Shown here: positions 1 to 6,734 of the stretch, piece by piece | Layout: every line of letters begins with the position of its first letter | Numbering within the stretch: the stretch's first letter is position 1 | Origin: Candidatus Zixiibacteriota bacterium | Lineage (GTDB): Bacteria > SM23-81 | Length of the DNA: 11,858 nt | Reading direction: 5' to 3' | Assembly (NCBI GenBank): GCA_030628225.1 | Contig: DAOVRJ010000051.1 | Span: forward strand, 1 to 11,858 | Notes under the pieces: model-generated | Seen by the model: the letters and a program-made list of their open reading frames with translations, nothing else | Databases searched by the model: none | Told to the model about the DNA's origin: nothing | Translations under genes and position numbers: made by a program

Positions 1-569
1 AGAACAGCTACTCCACCCGCGGAGTGGATGAGCTCTATGGCCTCTCGGGCAGAGGATCCTGATCTGGGAACGTAGGCCGGAGCGTGGTAGCCCAGGTACC
101 GGGCAAAGGCCTCACGATAGCTGTCCACGTACTCCTCGCGGACCATGGCATCGGCCACGTGAGGTCGCCCAACAGGCGCCTCCCCGGCGACAGCCATCAC
201 CGTCTCCATCTGCAGATCAAGACCCAGCCGGTTGAGCTTGTCGACGATCTTCTCCCCCCGCCGGTATCTGATCCGTTGAAAACGCTGCAGTTCCCGAAGC
301 AGAGCCGGAGCCCGGTAATCTATCAGATACCCCAGCAGATGAACATCCACGCCTTCGTGATCGACGCCCAGCTCCATCCCGGGGATGATCTCCAGCTCCC
401 TTCCAAAAGCGGCGCGAATAGCTGGATCGATGGCCGCCACGCTGTCGTGATCGGTTATGGCAATAGCCGCCAAGCCCCTGTCCAGGGCCATCTGCACAAT
501 TTCCTGGGCAGTGTGCTGTCCATCCGATGCAACGCTGTGAATATGAAGGTCAACTCTTTTTTCAACCAT
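1..569 (-). CDS. PHP-domain metal-dependent phosphoesterase (YciV/TrpH-like), 3' end beyond the window
   Basis: The gene starts with ATG at 569 and runs off the left edge, so 189 codons are visible. The protein opens with the PHP signature: DLHIHS (His9, His11), Asp16, ITDHDS (Asp40-His41), GMEL (Glu66), His77 in VHLLGY, and GRPHVAD with His137. These are the metal-binding positions of the PHP family in the arrangement seen in YciV/TrpH-type enzymes. Members of that group are 5'-3' exonucleases or 3',5'-nucleotide bisphosphate phosphatases; which activity applies here cannot be read from the sequence. Family members are usually about 270-290 residues, so roughly 90 residues are missing. No in-frame ATG lies just upstream, and the Shine-Dalgarno is weak (GGGAA about 12 nt upstream). 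It lies 100 nt downstream of the HD-GYP gene on the same strand and is probably co-transcribed. Family assignment is firm, substrate is not. Confidence 0.88.
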   Translation of the reverse strand, partial: MVEKRVDLHIHSVASDGQHTAQEIVQMALDRGLAAIAITDHDSVAAIDPAIRAAFGRELEIIPGMELGVDHEGVDVHLLGYLIDYRAPALLRELQRFQRIRYRRGEKIVDKLNRLGLDLQMETVMAVAGEAPVGRPHVADAMVREEYVDSYREAFARYLGYHAPAYVPRSGSSAREAIELIHSAGGVAV

Positions 570-669
570 ACGGTTTGTCTTTTCCCGTCCCGGGAAGTTC
601 CAGCTCACCCATTTGCAGCCTGAGATTGTCGATCCGCAGTCAAAACAGATCAGACAGTGATCTTTCCAT

Positions 670-1323
670 TCAGGCTTCGCCATGGGAAGAAACTGGAATT
701 TCCCCTTTCTCAAAAGCTATGCAAAAAGCCTGCACTACTCGCGGGTCAAATTGGGTTCCAGCCTTTTCCTGCAACTCCCCAATCGCTGTCTGTGGTGTCA
801 TGGCCTTTCGGTACGGACGATTTGAGGTCATGACCTCAAAAGAATCGGCCACGGTCAATATGCGCGCTTCCAGGGGAATCTGATCTCCCCGAATGCCATC
901 CGGGTAACCGCTCCCATCGTAGTGCTCGTGATGATGCCGGATGAAGGGAATCACATCGGCTAACTGTTTCACCGGCTCCAGCATTCGAACGGCCAGAAGG
1001 GGATGGTACCTGATGGCCATTATTTCCAGATCATCCAAAGCAACTGACTTTCTTAAAATGAAAGTCTCCACGCCTATCTTTCCGACATCGTGAAGCAAGG
1101 CGGCGATCTCCAGCTGTTTCAGTTTCTTATGTGAAAAACTCAACTCGGCGCCAATGGCCAGGGCGTATTGACATACGTGAACTGAGTGGCTTCTGGTATA
1201 AGAATCCCGGGCATCAATTATCTGGCAAAGGCTTTTCAGTAGACTGATGAACTGCATCTCCAGGTTCTTAACCTTTTGCCGCAGCTTAAGCTTCTCGTCC
1301 ACCACTGGCGAGCTGCCACTCAT
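670..1323 (-). CDS. HD-GYP domain protein, probable cyclic-di-GMP phosphodiesterase
   Basis: The 217-residue protein is almost only an HD-GYP domain. After a charged N-terminal stretch of about 25 residues that may form a short coiled coil come DARDSYTRSHS (His46), the metal-binding HD pair in LLHDVGK (His78-Asp79), a second histidine cluster at 130-132, and the defining HHEHYDGSGYPDG segment (131-143). TVADSFEVMTSNRPYR follows at 157-172. All hallmark residues are present, so an active bimetal hydrolase of cyclic di-GMP is expected; related HD-GYP proteins can instead act on cGAMP. No receiver, PAS or membrane segment is attached, so it would be a cytosolic stand-alone enzyme needing a partner for input. 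A strong Shine-Dalgarno (AGGAGG, 6 nt before ATG) fixes the start. A promoter-like element lies 37-65 nt upstream, and the PHP gene follows. Confidence 0.93.
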   Translation of the reverse strand: MSGSSPVVDEKLKLRQKVKNLEMQFISLLKSLCQIIDARDSYTRSHSVHVCQYALAIGAELSFSHKKLKQLEIAALLHDVGKIGVETFILRKSVALDDLEIMAIRYHPLLAVRMLEPVKQLADVIPFIRHHHEHYDGSGYPDGIRGDQIPLEARILTVADSFEVMTSNRPYRKAMTPQTAIGELQEKAGTQFDPRVVQAFCIAFEKGEIPVSSHGEA

Positions 1324-1359
1324 CCTGCCCCTCCTGATTGGCCATACTCACTGGTCAAT

Positions 1360-1388
1360 AATATATGCTCGACCTGAGAAAACTGCAA
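1360..1388 (-). promoter_or_regulatory. Sigma70-like promoter of the HD-GYP gene
   Basis: On the minus strand TTGCAG (1388-1383) is followed after exactly 17 nt by TATATT (1365-1360). The -10 matches the consensus at five of six positions, the -35 at three. Initiation would fall near 1353, giving a leader of about 30 nt that holds the AGGAGG ribosome site. The element lies downstream of the terminator at 1476-1421, so the HD-GYP/PHP pair would be an independent transcription unit. Prediction from sequence alone. Confidence 0.55.
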
Positions 1389-1420
1389 CTCTTTTCTTCC
1401 ATCAAACGGCTTCCCAGAGC

Positions 1421-1476
1421 ACAGAAAAGCCGGGTTGCCGAAATTCACATTAAAAAAGAGATCTCGACAACCCGGC
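1421..1476 (-). terminator. Intrinsic terminator at the end of the gene-free segment
   Basis: On the minus strand the arms GCCGGGTTGTCGAGAT (1476-1461) and ATTTCGGCAACCCGGC (1444-1429) form a 16-bp stem with two G-U pairs around a 16-nt loop, followed at once by TTTTCTGT (1428-1421). The G-U pairs form only in minus-strand RNA; plus-strand RNA would have A-C mismatches at those places and no T-tail. This fixes the direction. No recognised gene ends just before it: the cyclodeaminase already has its own terminator at 2069-2031. It must end some other transcript, or act as an attenuator. Confidence 0.75.
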
Positions 1477-2030
1477 CGTCATATCAAGCCCAAAGCAGGA
1501 GTTTGAGCGGACCTCAACTCTTCCGAGCTGAAAGGGAACCCCTGATTTGCGCCTGATTTAGACCATAATTTGCATGTATTGTCTGCCCAGGACAGATCGC
1601 CTCTTCTGTCCCTGGACTTTATAAGATCGTCCCTATTTGTATCTGCAAATATTGTGCCGTTCTCGGTCTCCCGGAAAATCAAATCTCTAAAAAATGAAGC
1701 ACCAGCTTTACTTGTTTATAATCATCGCAATTTCATAGAGTTAGGAAAAGATTCTGCCGGATTTGCCTCCGTCCATCTGCTCATTCCTCAGCTGTGTGCC
1801 TTCAAGAACCACCCCAACCACTGTCCAATGCCGGGAAAAAATACATGCACTCTCATCCATTCCTCTTTTTGCAAAGGACACGCCAAAAGGGTGAAAATCT
1901 CCTAATGCTCTGCTAAGATAACACTTAGCGTTTATGTACAGAAGCTGCACCGGTATAGTAGCACTCCCCGGGGTTCAGATTGCAATTCCCTAATGCAAAT
2001 TACACGTTCTTCCCCTAACCTTTGGCGTAT
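1477..2030. other. Gene-free segment between two minus-strand terminators
   Basis: About 550 nt of AT-richer DNA with no protein I believe in. The possible reading frames here are at most 111 codons, lack good ribosome sites and resemble no family I know. The segment has several inverted repeats: CCAGGACAGA/TCTGTCCCTGG with an 8-nt loop and one bulged C (1587-1615), GCTAAG/CTTAGC with a 6-nt loop (1912-1929), and TTGCATT/AATTGCAA with one bulged base and an AGGG loop (1980-1998). There is also a short direct repeat (CCTGATTT twice, 3 nt apart, near 1541-1559). Because an intrinsic terminator lies at its downstream end on the minus strand, it may encode a small RNA or a decayed gene. I do not recognise a known riboswitch class. 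Confidence 0.4.
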
Positions 2031-2069
2031 TAACAGAAAAGGCCGAGCCAGCACTTCTCTGACTCGGCC
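2031..2069 (-). terminator. Intrinsic terminator of the eight-gene operon
   Basis: Minus-strand arms GGCCGAGTCAG (2069-2059) and CTGGCTCGGCC (2051-2041) form an 11-bp stem with one G-U pair around a 7-nt loop, followed by TTTTCTGTTA (2040-2031). It begins 34 nt after the stop codon of the cyclodeaminase gene and is a textbook Rho-independent terminator for the operon that ends there. Confidence 0.9.
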
Positions 2070-2103
2070 ATGAGAAAAGGGCGATCTTCCTGCGAAATGA
2101 GAT

Positions 2104-2733
2104 CTAAGTCACCTTATCCTCAACCATTCTGGAAACAGAATCGTATAACTCATTAACCTCAGCGGCTATCTCAGACAATCTCTGCCGCACTCCGGCCACA
2201 AAAACTTCGTCTTTGAGACTGCCCAGGTTGATCATGACGTTGAGGGTGGCCCCCCGAGCAGCCCCCCTGGCCATCTCTGCCGCTACGCCGGCATCGCTCA
2301 CGGAGTTCACGTTGCCCTTCTCAGCAACCACACGGGAAATCTCCAACAGACGGGCTGAGAGGGAAAGGACTTCCAGGGGAACCTCGGTAGCCCGACGGGT
2401 AGCCTGCTGAATGGCGGAGGATCTCTCCCGTTTCTGATCCTCCGTCTCCCTGGGCAGCCTGAAGGCCGACATCACAGCATTAAAGGCTTCGGTGTCGCTC
2501 TCCACCAGGCCGGAGAACTTTTGACGCAGATCATCCGCCTGGGACATGATGCCCTGAAGTTGTTCCCTGACATCGGCATACTTGGGTTTGTCAATCGTCA
2601 GACGGCAAACCATAGCCACCAGCGCCGCACCCAGCGCCGCGGAAAGGGCAGCCACACTTCCTCCCCCGGGTGCAGGAGAGTCAGAGGCCAGCTCCTGGAG
2701 AAACCGGTCTACCTTTAGCTCCATCAGCATCAT
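2104..2733 (-). CDS. Formiminotransferase-cyclodeaminase C-terminal family protein (methenyl-THF cyclodeaminase/cyclohydrolase type)
   Basis: This 209-residue protein belongs to the FTCD_C/FchA family. Markers are PAPGGGS at 20-26, the helix-rich small-residue stretch after it, SDTEAF around Asp80, and GNVNSVSDAGVAAEM at 140-154. Family members convert 5-formimino-THF to 5,10-methenyl-THF with release of ammonia, or hydrolyse methenyl-THF; the first fits because the formiminotransferase gene lies directly upstream. In animals the two activities sit on one bifunctional protein; here they are split. The ATG overlaps the upstream TGA in ATGA, so translation is coupled. AGGAG lies 4 nt before that ATG and 7 nt before a second ATG, so the start may be codon 2 (position 2730). 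It is the last gene of the operon. Confidence 0.92.
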   Translation of the reverse strand: MMLMELKVDRFLQELASDSPAPGGGSVAALSAALGAALVAMVCRLTIDKPKYADVREQLQGIMSQADDLRQKFSGLVESDTEAFNAVMSAFRLPRETEDQKRERSSAIQQATRRATEVPLEVLSLSARLLEISRVVAEKGNVNSVSDAGVAAEMARGAARGATLNVMINLGSLKDEVFVAGVRQRLSEIAAEVNELYDSVSRMVEDKVT

Positions 2734-3773
2734 ACGGCTCCTATCTGAAATTCTATGATTTTTTGGTCTGCATCAAAGATCTGCAGCTGACTGAGGCCCA
2801 GATAGTCCACCGCCACAGCCACCAGCTCCCTCTCGGCAAGGTCCACGCTCCTGCCCTGGGAGCTCAGATAGTGCCGAGCAGCCAACAACAGGGCCTCCAG
2901 GGGCGTCAGCCCAACGATCTCGCTCCCCGTGACCCGGACGCCCAGCTTGGCACTCTCTTTCTTTACCTCCTCGAAGGCCACGTGCGGAGGGGTTACCTCA
3001 TAGTTGACCAGATTGATGGAAACCTGGGTGATGTCGTGCTCCTCCAGAAACACTCCCATAGCCTTCACGGCCTTGAGGGTACCTGGTATCCGTTTCGCCT
3101 TTCCCATCTCGTCGCGGACGATCTGCCCCTTCTCGTCTTTTAGGATTCGTCCGCTTTCCCGGATGCTTTGGGCGATGGTCTGGGCAATCTGCACATCATT
3201 GGTGTCCAGGTTCACGTTGTAGGCTATGAGGAAGACCCGGGCGCCGGCGATGATGCCCCCTGATTTGGCATTGAAGGCTGTGGGCCCGTAATCAGGCTTC
3301 CACTGAGCATCCTTGAGCTTCTCGGCCAAGCCCTCGTACTCGCCCTTGCGCACCTTGGCCAGGTTTCGCCGCTGGGGCACAGTGGCCGCCTCTTCGTAGA
3401 GGTAGACGGGAATACCCAATTCCTGCCCCACTCGCTGGCCGTACTGATGGGCCAGTTGCACACACTCCTCCATGGTCACCCCGGAAACGGGGACAAAGGG
3501 AACCACGTCAGTGGCCCCAAGACGGGGATGTTCCCCCTTCTGTTTGGTCATATCGATAAGCTGCGCGGCTTTCTTGGTGGCGGCAAATGCCGCCTGAACC
3601 ACCGCCCGGGGTTCCCCCACAAAGGTAACTACCGTCCGGTTGTAATCCTTGTCGGGATCCACACCCAACAACTTCACCCCTTTGGTGGCAGCGACCTCTG
3701 CCACGATGGCATCGATGATCTGTTGATCTTTACCCTCGCTGAAGTTGGGAACGCACTCGACGATCTTCTCCAT
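2730..3773 (-). CDS. ftcD: Glutamate formimidoyltransferase
   Basis: The 347-residue protein transfers the formimino group of N-formimino-L-glutamate to tetrahydrofolate, a step of histidine breakdown that feeds one-carbon metabolism. It starts with the family signature VECVPNFSEG (5-14), then DPDKDYNRTVVTFVG (39-53) and HPRLGATDVVPFVP (82-95), where His82 corresponds to the catalytic His82 of the porcine enzyme. The fold has an N-subdomain (about 1-180) and a C-subdomain (about 181-300); the last 45 residues go beyond the length of the shortest bacterial homologues. An excellent Shine-Dalgarno (AAAGGAGG, 4 nt before ATG) sets the start. It lies 18 nt after galT and overlaps the cyclodeaminase by 4 nt. 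No histidase, urocanase or imidazolonepropionase gene is in view, so the source of formiminoglutamate must be encoded elsewhere. Confidence 0.95.
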   Translation of the reverse strand: MEKIVECVPNFSEGKDQQIIDAIVAEVAATKGVKLLGVDPDKDYNRTVVTFVGEPRAVVQAAFAATKKAAQLIDMTKQKGEHPRLGATDVVPFVPVSGVTMEECVQLAHQYGQRVGQELGIPVYLYEEAATVPQRRNLAKVRKGEYEGLAEKLKDAQWKPDYGPTAFNAKSGGIIAGARVFLIAYNVNLDTNDVQIAQTIAQSIRESGRILKDEKGQIVRDEMGKAKRIPGTLKAVKAMGVFLEEHDITQVSINLVNYEVTPPHVAFEEVKKESAKLGVRVTGSEIVGLTPLEALLLAARHYLSSQGRSVDLAERELVAVAVDYLGLSQLQIFDADQKIIEFQIGAV

Positions 3774-3791
3774 GAGCCCTCCTTTCCGGTT

Positions 3792-4835
3792 TCAGGTGGT
3801 CACTGCCTCGCCCTCCAGCGAAACTGCCCGCAGGTCCTCCACGGCCCTCTCGGGAGCAACGGGGTTAATGTGAAAACCGCTTCCCCATTCGAAGCCCGCG
3901 GTGCGCATAATCCGTGGTATGATCTCAAAATGCCAGTGGTAATCTTTATCGATGGTCTTCCAGGCACCCTTTTGGGGAACGGTGTTGGGGGCGTCGTGGA
4001 GCATGCAGTTAAAAGGCGGATCCCTCAGCACCCGATGAAGCCGGGCAAAGGTTCTCTTGAATATCAGGGCCAGGTCTTTCAGCTCCCCCTCTCCCAGCTG
4101 GGAATACCGGGCTTGATGTTCCCTGGGCAGGATCCAGCACTCATACGGAAATCGAGATGCAAAGGGGGCCAGGCATAAAAATGTCTCATTCTGATCCACC
4201 AACCGCGTGCCGTCCCTTTCCTCCTGACGGATCACGTCGCAGAAAATGCAGCGCTCCTTCATCTTAAAATATCTGCGGGTGCCGGCCAGCTCCAGCTTCA
4301 CCTGAATGGGCACCACCGGGGTGGCGATGACCTGGGAATGGGCATGGGAGATGTCCCGGGAGCCGGCCCGCCGGCCCCGATTCTTGAAGACCAGAACGTA
4401 CTTCAGGCGCTCGTCCTTCTTCAGATCTACGATCCGTGCCTGGTAGGCGCTCAAGATCTTCTCCACCTGCTCCAGGCTGGAGTTGTGAAAATCCTGACCG
4501 TGATGCGGTGTCTCGATGATCACCTCGTGGGCCCCGATGCTGTTCATCAGGTCGAACAGGCCCAGGCCCCGCCGACCAAGCTCCGTGTTTGAGCTCAATA
4601 CCGGACGGATATTGGGGATACACCGGACGAACCATCCCGGGGTATTGGGATATGTGCCCCTGTTTCGGTACGAGAAGATCTCCGGAGAGGTATGATCCTC
4701 GCGGCCCTCGCAGAAGGGGCAGTCCTCCCGGTCGCCGTCGGTGTCGACAGGCTCTAAATCCGGCAGGCGACCATCCCCATCGACACAGACGATAACCCAT
4801 CTGCCCGTGATGGGATCCTTGCGCAACTCAGTCAT
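3792..4835 (-). CDS. galT: Galactose-1-phosphate uridylyltransferase family protein
   Basis: A 347-residue member of the HIT-superfamily nucleotidyltransferases that swap UMP between UDP-glucose and hexose-1-phosphate. Visible motifs are RKDPITGRWVI (5-15), the first metal site DCPFCEG (Cys39, Cys42) with HH at 111-112, the active-site SHAHSQ (163-168), a second CIFCD (196-200), and YHWHFEIIPR (299-308). His164, His166 and Gln168 line up by number with the E. coli residues, His166 being the uridylylated nucleophile. The reading frame is open upstream to 4874, but I chose ATG 4835: AGGAGG lies 6 nt before it and conserved sequence begins right there. It overlaps the upstream gene by 8 nt. No galK or galE is nearby, so a biosynthetic role with another sugar phosphate is possible. 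Confidence 0.9.
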   Translation of the reverse strand: MTELRKDPITGRWVIVCVDGDGRLPDLEPVDTDGDREDCPFCEGREDHTSPEIFSYRNRGTYPNTPGWFVRCIPNIRPVLSSNTELGRRGLGLFDLMNSIGAHEVIIETPHHGQDFHNSSLEQVEKILSAYQARIVDLKKDERLKYVLVFKNRGRRAGSRDISHAHSQVIATPVVPIQVKLELAGTRRYFKMKERCIFCDVIRQEERDGTRLVDQNETFLCLAPFASRFPYECWILPREHQARYSQLGEGELKDLALIFKRTFARLHRVLRDPPFNCMLHDAPNTVPQKGAWKTIDKDYHWHFEIIPRIMRTAGFEWGSGFHINPVAPERAVEDLRAVSLEGEAVTT

Positions 4836-5805
4836 CCGCTTCCTCCTCCGACCCATCCTCTTTGGCCAGCCCAAAACGTATTGCTCCCGCCAAAAGGGGG
4901 ATCATGATCTCGTGGTGGCCGATAATTTGAAAACCGCGACCACCGGCCTGGGTGGGTCGCTGGACCAGGTTCATCGTGGGACGATAGTGCCTGATCATGT
5001 CGAAATTGGCCGTGGTGAATCCCTTGATCTGCCCCCGAATATTCCTGGCCAGGGATAGCGATTTCAGAAAAACTTCCGGCAGCAGAACGGCCGAGCCAAA
5101 ATTCAGAACCACACCCCCACCACCAATCTGGGAGACACAATTGGCAAATATCTTAAAATCCCTGTAGCTTAACTCACCTATAGCTGCGCCATCGGCCGAG
5201 GGATGCTGATGGATCACATCTGTGCCCAGCGCCACGTGAACGGTCACCGGCAGGGAGAGCCGGTAACCGGTGGCCAAAATGCTGTGATCCTCGTTAAGTG
5301 GACTTATCTGGCATAACCGCTGGCCTAAACACTCGCCGAATCCCATCCCGGCGGGAGCATTGCAGATGGCCTTGTTGATCAGATCCGCTGTCTCGCCGGC
5401 CATCCCAAAGCTGCCTTTGGCCAGAGAGGCGGCCACATCCTCAGAAGTATGTCCCCACACGGCGATCTCCGTGTCGTGAATAGCTCCGGCGCCATTTAAA
5501 GCCACGGCGGAGATAATTCCTCGACGCATCAGATCCACGATGATGGCGGAAAGGCCGCATTTTATCACGTGGGCGCCCAACATAAAAATCACCGGTTTGT
5601 TCCTCTTCGCAGCAGCCAGGATACGGCGGACGATATCGCGAAAGTCCTTGCCCGCCAAAATATCAGGAAGAGCTTTATCCAGCTGAGCGAACCAGTCCTG
5701 TGGTTTTATGACCCGGGCAAAATCCTTCAGGTGGACTTTGCTCTGGCGATTTCCCATGGAGACGCTCTTGATCTTGCTCAAATCGATCTGCTGATGTTTC
5801 GACAT
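4828..5805 (-). CDS. Deoxyhypusine-synthase-like conserved protein, function unknown
   Basis: The 325-residue soluble protein has a Rossmann-like look: PVIFMLGAHVIKCGLS (71-86), an amphipathic helix, then ALNGAGAIHDTEIAVWGHTSEDV (102-124). The last segment sits where deoxyhypusine synthases have their TGxNxxHD motif. Further conserved-looking pieces are ALGTDVIHQHPSADGAAIGE (192-211) and GGGGVVLNFGSAVLLPEVFLKSLSLAR (228-254). I did not find the active-site lysine context of true deoxyhypusine synthases with certainty. A bacterium would have no eIF5A substrate, so another NAD-linked reaction is likely. ATG 5805 was chosen, 23 nt after the DUF3108 stop; the open frame reaches 5928, but that start would overlap the neighbour by 100 nt. 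The Shine-Dalgarno is poor (AGAGG too close to ATG). The acidic tail ends inside galT's ribosome site, giving coupling. The superfamily call is tentative; the gene itself is certain. Confidence 0.6.
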   Translation of the reverse strand: MSKHQQIDLSKIKSVSMGNRQSKVHLKDFARVIKPQDWFAQLDKALPDILAGKDFRDIVRRILAAAKRNKPVIFMLGAHVIKCGLSAIIVDLMRRGIISAVALNGAGAIHDTEIAVWGHTSEDVAASLAKGSFGMAGETADLINKAICNAPAGMGFGECLGQRLCQISPLNEDHSILATGYRLSLPVTVHVALGTDVIHQHPSADGAAIGELSYRDFKIFANCVSQIGGGGVVLNFGSAVLLPEVFLKSLSLARNIRGQIKGFTTANFDMIRHYRPTMNLVQRPTQAGGRGFQIIGHHEIMIPLLAGAIRFGLAKEDGSEEEADD

Positions 5806-5828
5806 ACCTCTGCCCGCCTTCAAGATAT

Positions 5829-6734
5829 TTATTTCAACTTGTAGCTCTTCAACTCGGCGTCGATAGACCCGATGAGCACCTTGCTCTTCATCAGCACCGG
5901 CATCTTCTGCTCGTCGGCGGTCAGCCACACCGTCAGTTTTCCCTCGTGCTTAAAGACCCCGCCGGCCTTCAGGATTGGCTGCACCACGAAACAGTCGAAA
6001 GACCCCGCCGGCACCTTTACCCACTCCCGCCGATGGACCTTCACCTCCAGGGGATATATCTTCTTCCCGGAGTGATTATCCACGTACAGGGACTGGCCCA
6101 CCACAATATCTTGTGTGCGAATGTAGTAGAGGGTGGAGAGCACGTCCTGCACATACGGCGGTATCTCCATCTCGCCCCTGTCGGTGGTGACGGTATGATT
6201 GATCTGATCGAAGTTGGCAAACCGATCAGCCTTGTACTTGCCCTCACGAAGGTGCTTCTCGAACCTCCAGGGGAAAAGACCCCTTGTATCGACAAAGGTC
6301 TCCGCCCTATCCTCTACCTTGAAAAAGGAGGAGAAAAACTTATTGGACCTGGCCGTGGATATGATGTGGTAGCAATCCCGATCTTGCAATTGAACGATCT
6401 GGCTGATCTCCATCACAGCAGTTCCGGCATTAATGGGCCCGTAGGAGATCTCGAAAACCAGCTTCTCCCCCAGGCCGAAAGCCCCGTTCTCGATCTCTCT
6501 TAACTCCCCGATACAGTTCTCCCCGGACCCCTGGCCGGGAGACCCCATCGACTTGGCATCCTGGCCCAGAGAATCGGCTGCCAGGGTATCTACCACCAGA
6601 GAATCTGTGGCTTCCGCGATAGATTTGGGGGTGTCCGCATCTGCCGGAAGCTCATCGGCAGCAAGCCCGCAGCAGAACGCCATGCCGCTAAGCGCCAGAA
6701 TGGTGAATATGCTCAGTCGAACGATTTTCTTCAT
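5829..6734 (-). CDS. Exported DUF3108-family protein
   Basis: The 301-residue protein begins MKKIVRLS followed by a hydrophobic run and a small-residue site (GLAA before DE, about residue 27), a signal peptide for secretion to the periplasm. Residues 28-80 are an acidic, low-complexity linker rich in Ala, Asp and Ser. The rest matches the DUF3108 pattern: FGLGEKLVFEISYGPINAGTA, then YHIISTARSNKFFSSFFKVEDRAETFVD, an FEKHLREGKYKADRFANFD stretch, and a late VWLTADEQKMPVLMKSK strand. The family is a beta-rich periplasmic domain of unknown biochemical role, often near envelope genes. ATG 6734 was chosen over upstream ATG 6770 because the signal peptide starts there and AGGAG lies 8 nt upstream. 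Its first 47 nt overlap the end of the GT9 gene, so translation is probably coupled. Confidence 0.85.
   Translation of the reverse strand: MKKIVRLSIFTILALSGMAFCCGLAADELPADADTPKSIAEATDSLVVDTLAADSLGQDAKSMGSPGQGSGENCIGELREIENGAFGLGEKLVFEISYGPINAGTAVMEISQIVQLQDRDCYHIISTARSNKFFSSFFKVEDRAETFVDTRGLFPWRFEKHLREGKYKADRFANFDQINHTVTTDRGEMEIPPYVQDVLSTLYYIRTQDIVVGQSLYVDNHSGKKIYPLEVKVHRREWVKVPAGSFDCFVVQPILKAGGVFKHEGKLTVWLTADEQKMPVLMKSKVLIGSIDAELKSYKLK

Noticed and set aside
647-663. Small hairpin AGATCA/TGATCT just after the HD-GYP stop, followed by GTTTTG
   Set aside because: Six base pairs, AT-rich stem and only four T; too weak to call a terminator.
1479-1682. Possible 67-codon minus-strand gene ending just before the terminator at 1476
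   Set aside because: The position is suggestive, but there is no good ribosome site, no recognisable motif, and part of it overlaps the hairpin at 1587-1615.
1570-1905. 111-codon plus-strand open frame
   Set aside because: No ribosome site, no family likeness, opposite strand to all real genes, in AT-rich DNA where open frames arise by chance.
1741-1950. Possible 69-codon minus-strand gene with GTG start in the gene-free segment
   Set aside because: The nearest purine-rich site (GGGGAG) is about 14 nt before the GTG, the protein resembles no family, and its composition is not gene-like. It could be a remnant, but I cannot support it.
1324-2030. Cyclic-di-GMP riboswitch upstream of the HD-GYP gene
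   Set aside because: I looked on both strands for the GEMM-I core and did not find it. A CCGGTA...CGGGGTT stretch on the plus strand near 1950-1975 is only a superficial likeness and faces away from the gene.
3447-4178. 243-codon plus-strand open frame antisense to ftcD and galT
   Set aside because: It is a shadow of two well-supported genes; it spans their junction and shows no motif.
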